The notes: a model not told the origin generated them from the letters alone. DNA of 64,000 nt from Chamaea fasciata (GCA_029207755.1 JARCOQ010000005.1:43301621-43365620), one strand, 5' to 3'. Counted from the stretch's first letter, positions 28,798-39,919 are shown. A program made the numbers and translations.

Positions 28798-29001
28798 AAG
28801 AGGGAAAAGAGGAAGAGGAAGAGGAAGAGGAAGAGGAAGAGGAAGAGGAAGAGGGAAGGGAAGGGAAGGGAAGGGAAGGGAAGGGAAGGGAAGGGAAGGG
28901 AAGGGAAGGGAAGGGAAGGGAAGGAAAAGGAAAAGGAAAAGGAAAAGGAAAAGGAAAAGGAAAAGGAAAAGGAAAAGGAAAAGGAAAAGGAAAAGAGAAA
29001 A
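28798..29001. repeat. Compound polypurine microsatellite: (GGAAGA)7 (GGGAA)14 (GGAAAA)12
   Basis: For 204 consecutive bases the plus strand holds only A and G. Three arrays lie end to end: seven GGAAGA units (28,811-28,852), fourteen GGGAA units (28,853-28,922) and twelve GGAAAA units (28,923-28,994), with purine flanks. The apparent 81-codon Lys/Glu/Gly/Arg ORF over it is a by-product of the repeat. Long polypurine mirror-like tracts of this kind can form intramolecular triplex DNA (established for such sequences); whether this one does is inference. Confidence 0.97.
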
Positions 29002-30566
29002 TCTCTTTAATAAGAAGAAATAAAGAGGAAATATATTTGTCTTCTACCTCCCAGCAAAATTTTTCTTTGAACAGACATTGTTAAAGAGAAAAAAGAGATT
29101 AGAGGAAGAAATTGAATTTAGATCAGAGGCAATTGTGTAGATACTGTGTTCACTGAAATGGTCACTGAGGAGCAACTGGGGCACCACACCATGTCCTTCA
29201 AGAGCGGGACAGTCAAAGCAGCAGCAGGGAAGCAAGCTCATCCAAAGAGACTATTTTGACAGGAAAGGTAAGTACTTTTCCCCTCTTTATTAGACTGTGG
29301 CTGCTGGAAAATTGACTATGTTGAGAATTAAAGAAAAAAAAACACATAGAGCATTATGCTTTGAAGACAATAATGTTATAGAGTCTGCCTTTTTCATCTG
29401 TGAATGAGTTAATGTACAAAAAACACCATTTCCCAGGAAAGTTTTATGGCCACCACTAGACCATATATACAAGTTTCTATTCTCAGAAAACCTTAAAGAT
29501 ATTATGCAATACTGTACTAAAAGGAAGGCACAGCATGATTTTGTGTAAAACACTATCATGATTGTTTCTTGATGTTTAGACTGAATTCATCATTAACAAA
29601 TAGATTTATAGTTCCGAGAGTTAAACACTTCTAACATTTCTGCTTGTTTTTCAGATGTTGTTTTCTATAGCATGATCAAAACTTGTTTTGCAGCCACTTA
29701 CCCCTAAATAGTTCACTAGGAAACAGTTCAGGGATGTTTTATGCAAGCCTTATGAACAGAATAGAAATGATGGTACAATTCTATTGCAATGAGGCAGCGA
29801 GGTGGAACAAGAAACTTAAGCTTCTCACTGCATTTTTCTTGAATCAACATTAAACTAGGGTACTATTATTGTTATGTTGTCATGTAATTCATTCATTGTT
29901 AGATATAAAAAAAAATCAGCAATATCTTTTGAATATTAATTCAAATATTAGTGCTTTGGGTGCATTTACCCCTCAGCCACAAAAATAAATATCGACATAT
30001 AGAAATACACTTCAAGTGCAAAAGCAAAGTATTATGCCTAATATCAAGCAATGTTTCTGTGCTTGAATATTTGATGTAAAGTTTGCTTGAGTCAGAAGCT
30101 GCAATTTCCTCATGTACCCATTGTCTTGCATTTCCTACTTATCAGGAACACACATGCAGAAAAAGGTAGCTTTCAGAGACATTCCCAGAAAAGAAGTGGT
30201 CCCGCAGCCCAATCCCTCTTTTCTGCCTTTACCCTGTGTTAGATAAATGCTAGGGCAGAAGCACCTCACAAGGAAAGCAGTGCATTAGATTTTCCATCGA
30301 CATTTTCTCTCATGAGGCTGCACAGAAAGCTGGACTTACAGTAAGGTTGAACAGAAGGTCTGACAGCAGAAGTAAGGACCTCTAAGGTGACAGAAGTGTA
30401 GTGTAATTGTATGGTGAGGATGGCCTCCGTCATGGAAGCAAACTGCACCACAGCTGATAAAATGGCAAACTCATAAAAATTATTTCCAGCCTCTAATACC
30501 TGTATATCGCCCTGATTTTTCAGCCTTCTGATCTTTTACATTCTTCTACTGGAGCTTTCTCACGCT
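29002..30566. other. AT-rich DNA between the purine repeat and the LTR patch
   Basis: Short chance ORFs only (89 codons or fewer). No known repeat or gene was recognised. Confidence 0.5.
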
Positions 30567-30798
30567 TGTAACAAAAACAAAGACTGATATTTCGTAAATA
30601 TGCATTCCTTCCAGGGGGAAGGACAAATTGATGGCTTCTAAGTTGACCACTGGGGTCAGAACGGTGTTACTCTTGTCGCCCAATCCCTGAACAAATTCCA
30701 AACCCTACAAAAACCCCAAATCATAATAAACTTCCTTTTTCTCTCCTCACTTCTCAACTTGACAGCTGCGTGTGGTTCTTTTGTGTCCTGTAGCGACA
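30567..30798 (+). mobile_element. Probable solo LTR of an endogenous retrovirus
   Basis: Starts 'TGTAACAAAAACAAAG' and ends near 'TGTAGCGACA', giving TG...CA termini. A polyadenylation signal AATAAA lies at 30,725-30,730, followed by a pyrimidine-rich stretch and a G/T-rich 'CTGCGTGTGGTTCTTTTGTG', a typical R-U5 layout. The length (about 230 bp) suits a short avian LTR. No matching target-site duplication was found around these ends, and no gag or pol sequence lies next to it, so the ends are approximate and it is read as a solo LTR. Confidence 0.55.
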
Positions 30799-31459
30799 CC
30801 TGTATGGTATAGTGAACCTGAAGTATATATTATCAAGAAAGGTCATGCATGTCCTCTCTCATAATGTAGGTTTAATCCTAACTAATTCCAATTATACCTC
30901 CAGTGTTCAAGGTTTGAGTGAAAGCAAAAGACCTAAGTCATAGATACAAATTGAGCAAGTGAGACAGCAGTCCTCATAATGCCTCTGTTGCCACTTCAAC
31001 ATTAACTCTATCAGGATAAGTTATGTCTTTTATACATTCACATTTTTGGCCTGAGCAGCTCACCGTGTTCCAGGGCCCCTTGTGTTGCTTTCAACTGAAA
31101 AGAGAAACTGATTATGTCTCAGGCAGCTTAGGAAGAATCATATCTACTCACCAAGAGTGAACAAAAGTCCTGATTTTCTGAGTGCAACAGAAATCAAGCA
31201 ATAGACCAAAGCTTCTTTGATTCAAGTCCCTTTTATTCCAATGCTCTTTATGCTTCCTTAGTAAGTGACTGCTTCAGGTTTTGATCAGCCATGTGCTACA
31301 TTTCTGCTCCTTTGTGATTTATTCTGTGTTGTTTCATACACATGCAGGCTCCTAACTAAAATTTTATTCAATCAAGCTCTGCTCACCAGATAGTTTAAAC
31401 TTTAGTACTACCTCGTATCTTTTTTTTTAACTGGGACAGTGATATATACATGCTTGCAC
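30799..31459. other. Unannotated DNA inside the LTR-rich patch
   Basis: AT-rich sequence with no recognisable gene. A chance pair of good splice-like signals occurs on the minus strand near 31,150-31,200 (pyrimidine tract plus CAG, and GTGAGT) but would enclose only about 26 nt. Confidence 0.45.
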
Positions 31460-31487
31460 TTTTTTTTTTTTTTTTTTTTTTTTTTTT
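31460..31487. repeat. T28 homopolymer (poly(A) on the minus strand)
   Basis: Twenty-eight T on the plus strand, lying just left of the unidentified repeat copy at 31,501-31,632. Read on the minus strand, that repeat is followed after 13 bases by a poly(A) tail, as expected for a retroposed copy. Confidence 0.9.
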
Positions 31488-31500
31488 GAGGCAGCTCTCA

Positions 31501-31632
31501 CTTCAAAACCCTATTTGTCTTTTATGGACTGCTTAGATGGAGGACAGGGTTTACCCCTCAGTCTTAGTATACCCATCAGCCCATCTCCAAATTACATGTT
31601 TTTGTAGCACCTGGCACAGAACTGTAAGTCTA
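31501..31632. repeat. Unidentified dispersed repeat, copy A
   Basis: These 132 bp align without gaps to 43,891-44,022 in the same orientation, with 18 differences (about 86% identity), most of them transitions. Shared blocks include 'TGGAGGACAG', 'CAGTCTTAGT', 'ACCCATCAG', 'CCATCTCCAAAT' and 'GCACAGAACTGT'. Similarity falls off sharply on both sides. This copy is bordered on the left by T28, that is, a poly(A) on the minus strand, so it may be a retroposed sequence read on that strand. The family was not recognised; it could be an old LTR or SINE piece. Confidence 0.8.
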
Positions 31633-31787
31633 ACTGGGGCCATGAGGGTCTAACACAATTAAATCATGAAGAGCAGTAATGGCATAATGTATCTTGAGTT
31701 TGCATCAATACAGGTGATCTTGAAAGAAACCTAGAGATGTTTCATGTTCACTGGGTGTCAGAGACTGAAATGTTTCATGCCTTAAAC

Positions 31788-32115
31788 ATTGTTGTGAAGG
31801 ACTTTAGCCCATTATAACAAAACTTGTACAAAGAAGCTACAACCACCAAAGCCCACCACTCCTTGATTATGCCTGACTGGAACTTCGGACTAACTAAGGA
31901 AATTTGAGATAAGACACCATTGTTCAATCATCTCAGGTCTAGGAAAACATATACAAGGCTGAGGGAAAAGAATGTATCCACAAGAAAGCCAAATCCATCA
32001 GAACATCATCCCTGGCTGTGTTGGGGGTGAGGGAGACTAATGTGGCATCCAGTGCTGCAACGGCTAGCTCAGTCCCGAACACACATTAATTGGTACAACT
32101 CCAGTACCTTCTTGC
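31788..32115 (+). mobile_element. Possible LTR remnant
   Basis: Begins 'TTGTTGTGAAGGACTTTAGC', has a TATA-like 'CATATACAAGG', and near its right end shows 'AACACACATTAATTGGTAC'. That resembles 'CCACATTAATTGGTGC' in the ERVL-like LTR at 60.1-61.8 kb. This suggests a degraded relative, abutted on the right by the minus-strand LTR at 32,116. The evidence is one short shared motif plus general layout, so the call is weak. Confidence 0.3.
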
Positions 32116-32540
32116 TGTGTGAGTCCTCGCCCTCAGGCAGAAACATGGCTTTGGCGTGGAATAAAGGCAGACTCTCACATGGGTGACAAGATAGGTTTAT
32201 TGCTGCCAACTGGCCATGTGAAAAGTGGCTTCTCTGGGCTCTCCTTCACCTTAAGTATCAGGGGTATGGAAAGGGGCAGGGATTAGCCCAGGACCAATAC
32301 CAGGTGGGATGGGAGTTACCCAGACAGAAAGACAATACACAAGGCATCTGATACATAATACATGGTGGAGAAGTCATAGGCTTTGCCAATCACCCCAGCC
32401 CCCCACCAGAGACTGGGCAGGGTTGCAGGGAGATGGACAGGACACACAACTAGGGAAAAACCAAAGGGGTTAGAACACGGGGCAATCTGGAACAAACCAT
32501 TCTACATAAAATTGCAAATTAATAATTTCACACCGCAACA
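32116..32540 (-). mobile_element. Solo LTR, ERVK/alpharetrovirus-like
   Basis: Read on the minus strand it starts 'TGTTGCGGTGTGAAATT' and ends 'GAGGACTCACACA', TG...CA termini about 425 bp apart. Near the 3' end it has a TATA-like 'ATACTTAAG' and then 'CAGCAATAAACCTATC' (AATAAA; plus strand 32,196-32,201), followed by about 80 bp of U5. No polypurine tract precedes it and no clear tRNA primer site follows it, so it is read as a solo LTR. A target-site duplication was not seen. Plus-strand ORFs over it have no coding meaning. Confidence 0.65.
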
Positions 32541-32879
32541 GGAGACCACAACCCACAGAAGTCAGGTTTACACAGACTCACCTCTCCTGCAACGAAGCAT
32601 GAAGGAGGAGAGTTTTGGCACGGCATGACCACAGATCAGAGGTGATGAGCACCCATCCTCCCTTACACAAACTGTCTCAGCTATGGAGCCCCCAACCGCA
32701 GGAAGGCCATATCCATGGAACATTCATGTGAAAGGCAGCTCAAGAGGTCACAATCCATCAAAGAACCCTGAAGTGCTCCCCAAACTCATTTCTGAGACCT
32801 TGCACTGCAGCACTGCACATGATGCAAAGGGATGCAACAGACCCAGAGTCTGCTGAAAGAGATTGTGTCAAACTTGCCC

Positions 32880-33230
32880 CTACTCAGGTGGGGTACCTGG
32901 GCATTCCCACCTGGCCTGAACATATATTAACACATCGCATTTTATGTTTTTGGGGGTCGGCCTCATCACTGAGAAGACCAGATGGAGAGGGCCAATGGAA
33001 CATCACTGAGATCCATGAGGTGGTGATATTTGCATTCATCTGTCTCTGTCATTATCTTTCCGTCCCCACCATCTCTTTTCTATTTCTTTCTCTTCCTTTT
33101 TGTCTCTCTCTCATATTCATTGTTAAATAAAATCCATATCATTGACTTTGGCATGCGGTCTCATTTGCACCTTAATTCAGGCAGAGGCATTTCTAATAAC
33201 TTTAAAAACTGGACTGTAATGCAGGATAGA
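32880..33230 (+). mobile_element. Probable LTR fragment (R-U5 end)
   Basis: A pyrimidine-rich stretch (33,040-33,115) leads into AATAAA at 33,126-33,131 and then 'CATTGACTTTGGCATGCGG' and 'TCTCATTTGCACCTTAATTC', a layout that recalls U3-R-U5 of avian LTRs. The left end is uncertain. The 188-codon frame that runs from here to 33,596 is not a recognisable retroviral protein and is not called as a gene. Confidence 0.4.
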
Positions 33231-35103
33231 TGCAGCCTGTGTGACCCCATCTGTGTTTTAGCTCAAGCCTTGAAGCCTGCATTCACATGGAGCAGACCTG
33301 CATCCATATGGAGCCATCAGGAATCTTCTCTTCATCCCAACAGCTGGGTTTGTTTGCTTGGGCTTGGCATCCTCAGCATGGCTTCAGAGCCTCCACACCA
33401 GCATTTAGCCAGGCTTGAAGCACTGGTTCATCCAAAAATAACCACTTGCACAAGCTTAACAGTGAGATCACCCAGTGCAGACCTCACAGTGATCCACTGG
33501 TGGCTTTTCATGTGTCACAGTTGCAGTGTATGGGCCAGCCTCAGAAACAGCAGAACACAATATCTGTTTTTATATGAGCAAAGGAGGCGATGTTAAAGCT
33601 CCAATCCATTCTTAAAAGCCAATCTGATTGTTTGCTTTTTGGAGAAGAAGATTTTGTTTTGTGTATTCTTTGGCAGGAAGAAGAGGGAACAAGGGGGAAA
33701 AAGGCTTGAATTCCTTCAGACTCAATGAAAAGTGACAGCTGCTGTCTGCTGGCAGACGTGGGCTTCAGTTTTTTTCAAAGCACATACAAAAAATTTGGAG
33801 AGACTGACATGAGTGAACTGAATGTGTTTTCCCCCACTAAAATATTGAATTTTCTTTGATGAAGGAAGGAAGAACTGTACACAATAGATGAGGAACAGTG
33901 AGAAGACACGAAGATATCTGCTTGAAGAATTAAGAAGAATAAAATCCTAAAAAATTTCCATCTGCCTGCCACACACTGCTGATAAATTGGAGTAGAAGGA
34001 AGCAGATTAATTACTACATGAAACTTAGTATTATATTTACTTTTATGGTCAGTGGCAAATCCAGAAAAATGGGTAGAATAATGAAGCATAATAAAGAGAA
34101 CTAGAGTATGTTATTATTACTTCTAGAAAATATTATGTTAACTACTCCAGTTCTCTGAGTTCAGTTTGCTTGCTTTAGCACGTATTTATTTATTATGTAT
34201 TGAATTTTGAGTATAGAACAGCTGGATGTTGTTTCACAGGATTTTTTTCTTTAAAGAAGATCTGCTGTTGTGAAGCCTCCTACAGCCAATGCTTCCAGTG
34301 CCGGACCTGCATTTCCTGGTTTAAGTTCAGCCTTGGGGTTAAAACACATGGAGGTGATGAGGAGCATGTCGGATCCAGGTTTTTCTATGAGTGAGTTCCC
34401 AGGGGAATTCTGTTGCTGAGGGAATTTGGGGAGGCAGTGACTAGCACTGATCTTCTGCATCTGTAGCCAGACAGCAGATGTCACAGGAGCAAAATGAAAC
34501 ACATGCTTGGAAAATTCTTTGGAAACCAGCCATATTCAGAAAATAAAGAGTGATTTATATTTGGGATTTCAGTGTGAAAAATAAACCCACTAGCTAACTC
34601 TCAGGTTAGGTTTTTCTTTCCAGAAAGACAGGGGTTTTTCTGACTAAAGAATTAAAGATCTCTTATGGAAAAGGAACATTATACTGGTGTGCGTTACATT
34701 TTTATTTTACGTGTTGTTCATCTATATTATTCATGTCCTTGAAATTGCTGATAAAACTGGTAACCCTAGACCAGTGTAGATCACAGTACTCCTGTGGCTT
34801 ATGAGCAACTTACATTCCCTTAATAATGCAGTATTAAAATTGTGTTTTCTAATCCAGTGCAAATGGACTTTTAAAGGGTCATTTGTACATGTTCTCTTTT
34901 GGTCTTTCATCCTTCCCTGCCTCTTCAGACTAATTTTTCTTCCAGCCTAATTTGGAATTTTTCAAGCTTTTAGGTATGCTTTTCTCTTTTTTCTTTAATT
35001 CCACATTTGATTTCCTGAAATATACATTTTCTATTTCAATATTTCCCTGAAATATAGTCATTTATTTATTTTAAAAAGACCCATAGAGGGATGCCAATGA
35101 TTA

Positions 35104-35124
35104 TAATAATAATAATAATAATAA
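35104..35124. repeat. (TAA)7 trinucleotide microsatellite
   Basis: Seven uninterrupted TAA units on the plus strand. Confidence 0.9.
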
Positions 35125-36552
35125 AAGAATTTACATTACTGAGTGCAACTTACACTTTAGGTGTATTGTAAGTTTGATCCCCCAAATAAAACACAGGGTC
35201 TATTAAGTTATTTAAGAGTGCTGCCAACTCTGAACTTCTAAAGTCAATAAATTTTATACTGCTATAGACAAAGATGATCTTTAAAATTTCTGTCCTTCCA
35301 GATGAAGGTAGTGGAAGACTCTTGTTTCTTCATGAAGGTATATCTAGTTGCTTAACCTTAGCTTTGTTTGCATGTGGTCTGAATTGCGGCTGTTCATTAG
35401 TTACCTTTAAACATAAAGATCATGATTACCACACCTTACTAGGAAGAAGAAAACTCTCTGTGTGAAGAAAAGAACTCAACCCAGTCTTTCAACTTTCAGC
35501 CTCCTGCCACTATGAAAAGATAATCTCTGCTTATTTTTTCAGCAAATGTCAACCATGTCATCTCTGTTTATAGATGAGTGGATTTCAGTCTTGAAATGTT
35601 TATTCTAAGCCTCTGTCAGCGGATGATTTTATCCTTTGCTAGTCTGTTGCAAGGAGATGGTGCTCCCTTTACAAATCTGAAGGAAGTGATGAAGAAAAAA
35701 TTGTAAAGAATTGTGAAGGATTGCAGCTTTGGACGCTATCTGAGTTGGGTTTTGTGGATTGTAAAACTGCCTTATATCCCATTGTCAGAAAGGTGAGGTG
35801 CATAATGGAAAGTACAAATGTAACTTCTATTAATTCTAAATGGCTGAAAGAAGTGAAGCGTGATCCTAGAGAGTTGAGCAGTGTGACACAAATATATTTG
35901 GTGAATTTTTTTCCAAAAAAGTGTACCTTGTGACAAATTTTTAAACATTGTAAAAAGTGCAAATGGATAAAAATTGTTTAATATAGGCAAGTATAAATAC
36001 ATATCTCTAGAAAAAAATGTGTTCAGTGATGAAGAACTAAGGAAAATTAACAGAATGTGATTGTGAAAATAACATGTTCAAGTAAGATTAATAAGGATCA
36101 CTTCAATATGTCCACACACAAAGAAATATAATTACAAAGTAGATGAAAAATATTACAATAAGAAGCAATGGGACGTAACTCTAAAGGAGGGGGTCTCACA
36201 CAGTTCTTTCATTTTTGTCTTTATTTTCTCTGTTAACTGTTTTGGATCAAAGAACAGACTCCTTTAACTCCTCCCTACATCAGTTTTCAAAAACAATATA
36301 AAATAGTAAAAATGAAGGCTTGTTCATCTATGTTCTTGCTCACTTCTCTACCCAAACACAGATGGAAGCATGTCTTTTCGTGTGCACAACCTCACAGGTA
36401 AAATTTTATTTCCATTTAACTACCTAAACTCCTACTGATTTTTCAATCAATTCTGTCTTCTACCGTCCATAAACACAATGCCAGCTAGCACCACCATCTA
36501 CATCTCTTTTTGGTTTCTCTTTCTTTTGTGTCATTCAATACTTTTCAAAATC

Positions 36553-36759
36553 TTAAGCTTTACAGTTAGGTGACGACGGAAGATAAAGCCCTTCAGGAAC
36601 TGCCCCGTGCTGCTTTGCCTGCGTCACATCTCTGGAGAATGCTTTCTGTTGTTGCCACTCTTGATGATCAGGTACCTCTGCAATGACATGGCCATTGCTA
36701 GGGCAAAGCAGGGGACTTAGCAGAAAAGGCCGCTTCTGCTGTGAAAAGAAACTATTCAT
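36553..36759 (-). other. Weak exon-like ORF
   Basis: A 68-codon minus-strand frame in a block with several CpGs, in otherwise AT-rich DNA. The C-terminal half has plausible codon use, with residues such as 'VPDHQEWQQQKAFSRD' and 'QHGAVPEGLYLP', and ends in TAA. A good acceptor-like sequence (pyrimidine tract ending in CCCTAG) lies within it, upstream of 'CAATGGCC'. A second frame also stays open for 23 codons after that site. There is no homology I recognise and no partner exon. It could be a last exon, a lncRNA exon or chance. Confidence 0.2.
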
Positions 36760-36924
36760 CCCCTTGTGAACACAAATCCAAGAAATCTTTCTCCCATGGG
36801 CTGAATAATTTTATCGGTATACTTTGCCTGCCCTCCTCCTAAAATGCCTTGAGCAAGTTTTGCCTCTGGCTATTGTTCTGTGCCCAGAGTCACTAGAGTT
36901 TAGACAGCATTTACTATTCAGTCC

Positions 36925-37513
36925 AAAGCCTTCTGAATTTAATAGAAATGAAAAATTTTCCTGAATTGATGTTTGGTTTTAATGTGTTATGCTGAGTATG
37001 TGACATCAATATGTTCAATATTTTTTATTAAAGACTAAACTCCAAAATCATAGATTATAAAATAATTACATGGGTTAGCAATTTTGTCATTGAGAATTAG
37101 TGTCACTTGTAAATTACTCACAATTTCAAGACACTCTGTGTCCTTCCTCAAGATGTGGAGTTGCATAATTAAATTCAACACAAATTTGATCACACTTACA
37201 GATACAGATGTTTTCAGAAAGCCTCCTGAATTTAATAGAAATTAAAACTTTTCCTGAATTGATGTTTGGTTTTAATGTGTTATGCTGAGTATGTGACATC
37301 AATATGTTCAATATTTTTTATGAAAGACTAAACTGCAAAATTATAGATTATAAAATATTTACATGGGTTAGCAATTTTGTCGTTGAGAATTAGTGTCACT
37401 TGTAAATTATTCACAATTTCAAGACACTCTGTGTCCTTCCTCAAGAAGATGTGGAGTTGCATAATTAAATTCAACACAAATTTGAACACACTTACAGATA
37501 CAGATGTTTTCAG
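36925..37513. repeat. Recent direct tandem duplication, 2 x ~293 bp
   Basis: Unit 1 (36,925-37,217) and unit 2 (37,218-37,513) both begin 'AAAGCC(T/C)' and end 'GATGTTTTCAG'. They differ by about ten substitutions and one 3-bp insertion in unit 2 (an extra AAG before GATGTGGAGTTG), so they are roughly 96-97% identical. The same minus-strand frame occurs in both, giving the shared residues 'SENICICKC.QICVEFNYAT'; it has no known domain. The high identity suggests a young event, or an assembly artefact. Confidence 0.95.
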
Positions 37514-39699
37514 AAGATCTCTTTAAGAGGAAAATGTACTTCGCCATACTTTTGAGCAAATGCGTTCTCCTCCTTTTTAAGATGTAATTAGTAACATTCA
37601 AATAATTTCACTTTGAATGAATCTATTTCAAAATAAATGTTGATTTGAAGAAAGTGAAGCCTTTCATAACACAGGCTTAGTTCTATGCATATCTTTCTTT
37701 CTGATTTTCCATGAAGAATCTCCCATCTTAAAATTTAAGACACTTTTGAGCAGAAGTGGGGGACCAGAGCAAAAGCCAGGTCAGAGAGATTCTGAAAAGT
37801 TCCTTCAAGGAAAGAAAGTATCTCAGGGTCTGAGAGGAGGAGCTGTGTTTTCAAGGCTGAGGTTGAAGTTCACTCTGGAGAGGAAAACATCTGGAAGGAT
37901 GGAATGTGTGGGATATTCCCTAGGCACCAATATGTTTGAAGCATATCCCTTGGTGCTTATCAAAAAAGAATATTTAAACCAGAATATTTCAAATAAAGGA
38001 AGCATAATAGAAAGATAATTAACAGAAACAGTCCAGTAAAAATAGATAAAAATCATAAGGAGAAGTATGAAATTGGGAATGAGATAAATTATTACAATAT
38101 GTTTTCCGGTGCCAGTGATTGTATCCTTACACATAAGTCAAGACCTGTCAAAGTTTGAAGTCAGATGGCAGAGCTTTCATGTTTATTTAATGTTAACACT
38201 GTTACTGTAAAATTAGCAAACACATGCAAAACCACTCTTATGAGATTTTTTGATTCTCTTTATTTGTACAAAAAGTGACTTTTCTAAGCTAGTCCCAAGG
38301 ATATGTATCTTTACTTGATGATTTAACATAAAGAATTTACTGGTCTCAGCCATGGTATGTACTGCTTATGTGTCCTGTAGCAGAAGTTCTTCTACTGAAG
38401 CAATTTTTCCTGTTGAAATTTGGGGTTTTTTATATTAAAAGATCTGTCCCCAAATAAATAGCAAGCTTGAATTTTCAGCTAAAAAAGGAGTTGAATTTCA
38501 ATGTTTAATTTAGATGAAATGAAGAAGAAAGAAACAAAAAAACTCCATAGTGTGATTTGATTGACCCAAAATGGGAGTTTACATAGCATTCTTAAAAAAT
38601 GGAGAAAAATTCAGTTTGTTTCATATCAATATATTTGTCATAGTTCATTCGATCTGATAGTGCACTATTTAAATCATTGTCATGTATCATGTTCAGTGCT
38701 AGACCCAAAATCATCACAGGGTTTTTTTGCCCCAAACACAAGAACATCTTAAATGTGAAAGGGCTTATGGATAATTACAACTTTTTTCTCTCACCTGCCT
38801 CCTTGAGTGTTATTAGTCAGAACTAGGTTCAGAAATACCTGAACCCTGCTGCCTGGAGTGGAGTTGGGCTCCCCACTGCAGAGCTGCCATTGTGGCACAA
38901 ACCACTGGCCTTCAAATGAACACAATTTAATGCCTCTTTCTCTTTTTCAAGCCCAAAGAGTAACATTTTTTATATATTCAAACACTTATCCATAACTGTT
39001 GGCTTAGTAAAAGAGATTTCTTCTCCCAGAAAAATATTTTTTGCTTATTTTACCAACACAGTTAAAAAAGCACAAACACTAAAAATCAAGCCTGTCTGAG
39101 ATATATGTGCTTTCTTAGGTCGGCAGGTCCACTAAAACATAGGCCTGTAGACCTGTGTCTCTGCTTTACATCTCAACTCTTTTGTAATCTGTTTTACCTG
39201 CGACTCAAGTTTCTGCTAGACTAGCTCTTCAGGGACAAAGACATTTTGCTTTGTCTCTCTTATGAAGTCTAGCAATATGGCCCCATTCTCAGCATTAAGA
39301 GGTTACTGGAGAGGCTGTCAGACACCATACATTACCTGGATGCAATGGCAATTGCAAGCAGTGATCTGTTTGTCTACCTGTGACAAGAACTAGAGCAAAC
39401 AGGTGAGTTATGTGAATCATTTTGAACCGTCATTCTAATGGAAATGTGAGAAGCAATCAACCAAACACTAGGCATTTCTACTCAAGAGTTCTACAGGTTT
39501 TTTCCAATCAATCAAAAATAAACTTATTAAATTAACATTGTGTATTCTGCCTTGAAATGTTTCAGTAAAAACACACCCCACATACAGAACACTTGAGTCT
39601 GTACTGAAATAAACCAAGGATCTGAAGTACAAAGACAAAAAATACAGAGAAAAGTCACTGCATTAGTGTAGAGGAAAAACCCAGCCCATTTGAGACTGA
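37514..39699. other. AT-rich DNA, no gene recognised
   Basis: A minus-strand frame at about 38,785-38,950 stays open for some 55 codons and ends in a CAG|GTGAGA donor-like site, but the in-frame stop TGA overlaps that site and no acceptor tract precedes it. No repeat family was recognised. Confidence 0.45.
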
Positions 39700-39919
39700 G
39701 AGAACCCAAACCTAGCTGAACTCTGCCTGTACCTGCTTGTGTACCCTGAACATTCCTTTCTATCTCCCTCTATGCAACTGACCTCATATATCTCTTGCCA
39801 CTTTCTGCAATAAAACCATTTAACTTTGCAGTTTATCTCATGGCTAGACCACTCCCCAGGGAGGGTCTGGACTGATGATGGATCTACTCCAGCGTGTTTT
39901 CTGATGGCCAGCACACACA
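39700..39919 (+). mobile_element. Possible ERV1-type LTR 3' part with primer-site relic
   Basis: AATAAAA lies at 39,809-39,815 ('CTGCAATAAAACCATT') and is followed by about 100 bp that ends 'GGCCAGCACACACA'. Just after that comes 'CTTTGGGGCTTCTCCCC' (39,921-39,937), which resembles the tRNA-Pro primer-binding site of gamma-type retroviruses (TTTGGGGGCTCGTCC). The upstream U3 limit is not clear, and no gag frame follows. If correct, this is a 5' LTR with a short leader remnant. Confidence 0.4.

Larger units (their letters stand above)
33231..36924. other. AT-rich DNA, no gene recognised
   Basis: Only short ORFs apart from the tail of the LTR-associated frame up to 33,596. An (AAT)n array lies at 35,104-35,124. 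A CpG-containing block at 36,553-36,759 is listed separately. No CR1 or LTR signature was recognised. Confidence 0.5.

Noticed and set aside
28765..29010. 81-codon Lys/Glu/Gly/Arg-rich ORF
   Set aside because: It is a direct translation of the purine microsatellite and has no independent support.
31148..31200. Minus-strand acceptor (pyrimidine tract plus CAG) and GTGAGT donor about 26 nt apart
   Set aside because: A micro-exon of this size cannot be told from chance, and no other exon supports it.
33030..33596. 188-codon plus-strand ORF, the longest in the window
   Set aside because: It starts in the pyrimidine-rich part of an LTR, has no recognisable domain, and shows no codon bias or splice context.
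38785..38950. 55-codon minus-strand frame ending at CAG|GTGAGA
   Set aside because: The preceding region is purine-rich with no acceptor, and the length between stops is within chance.
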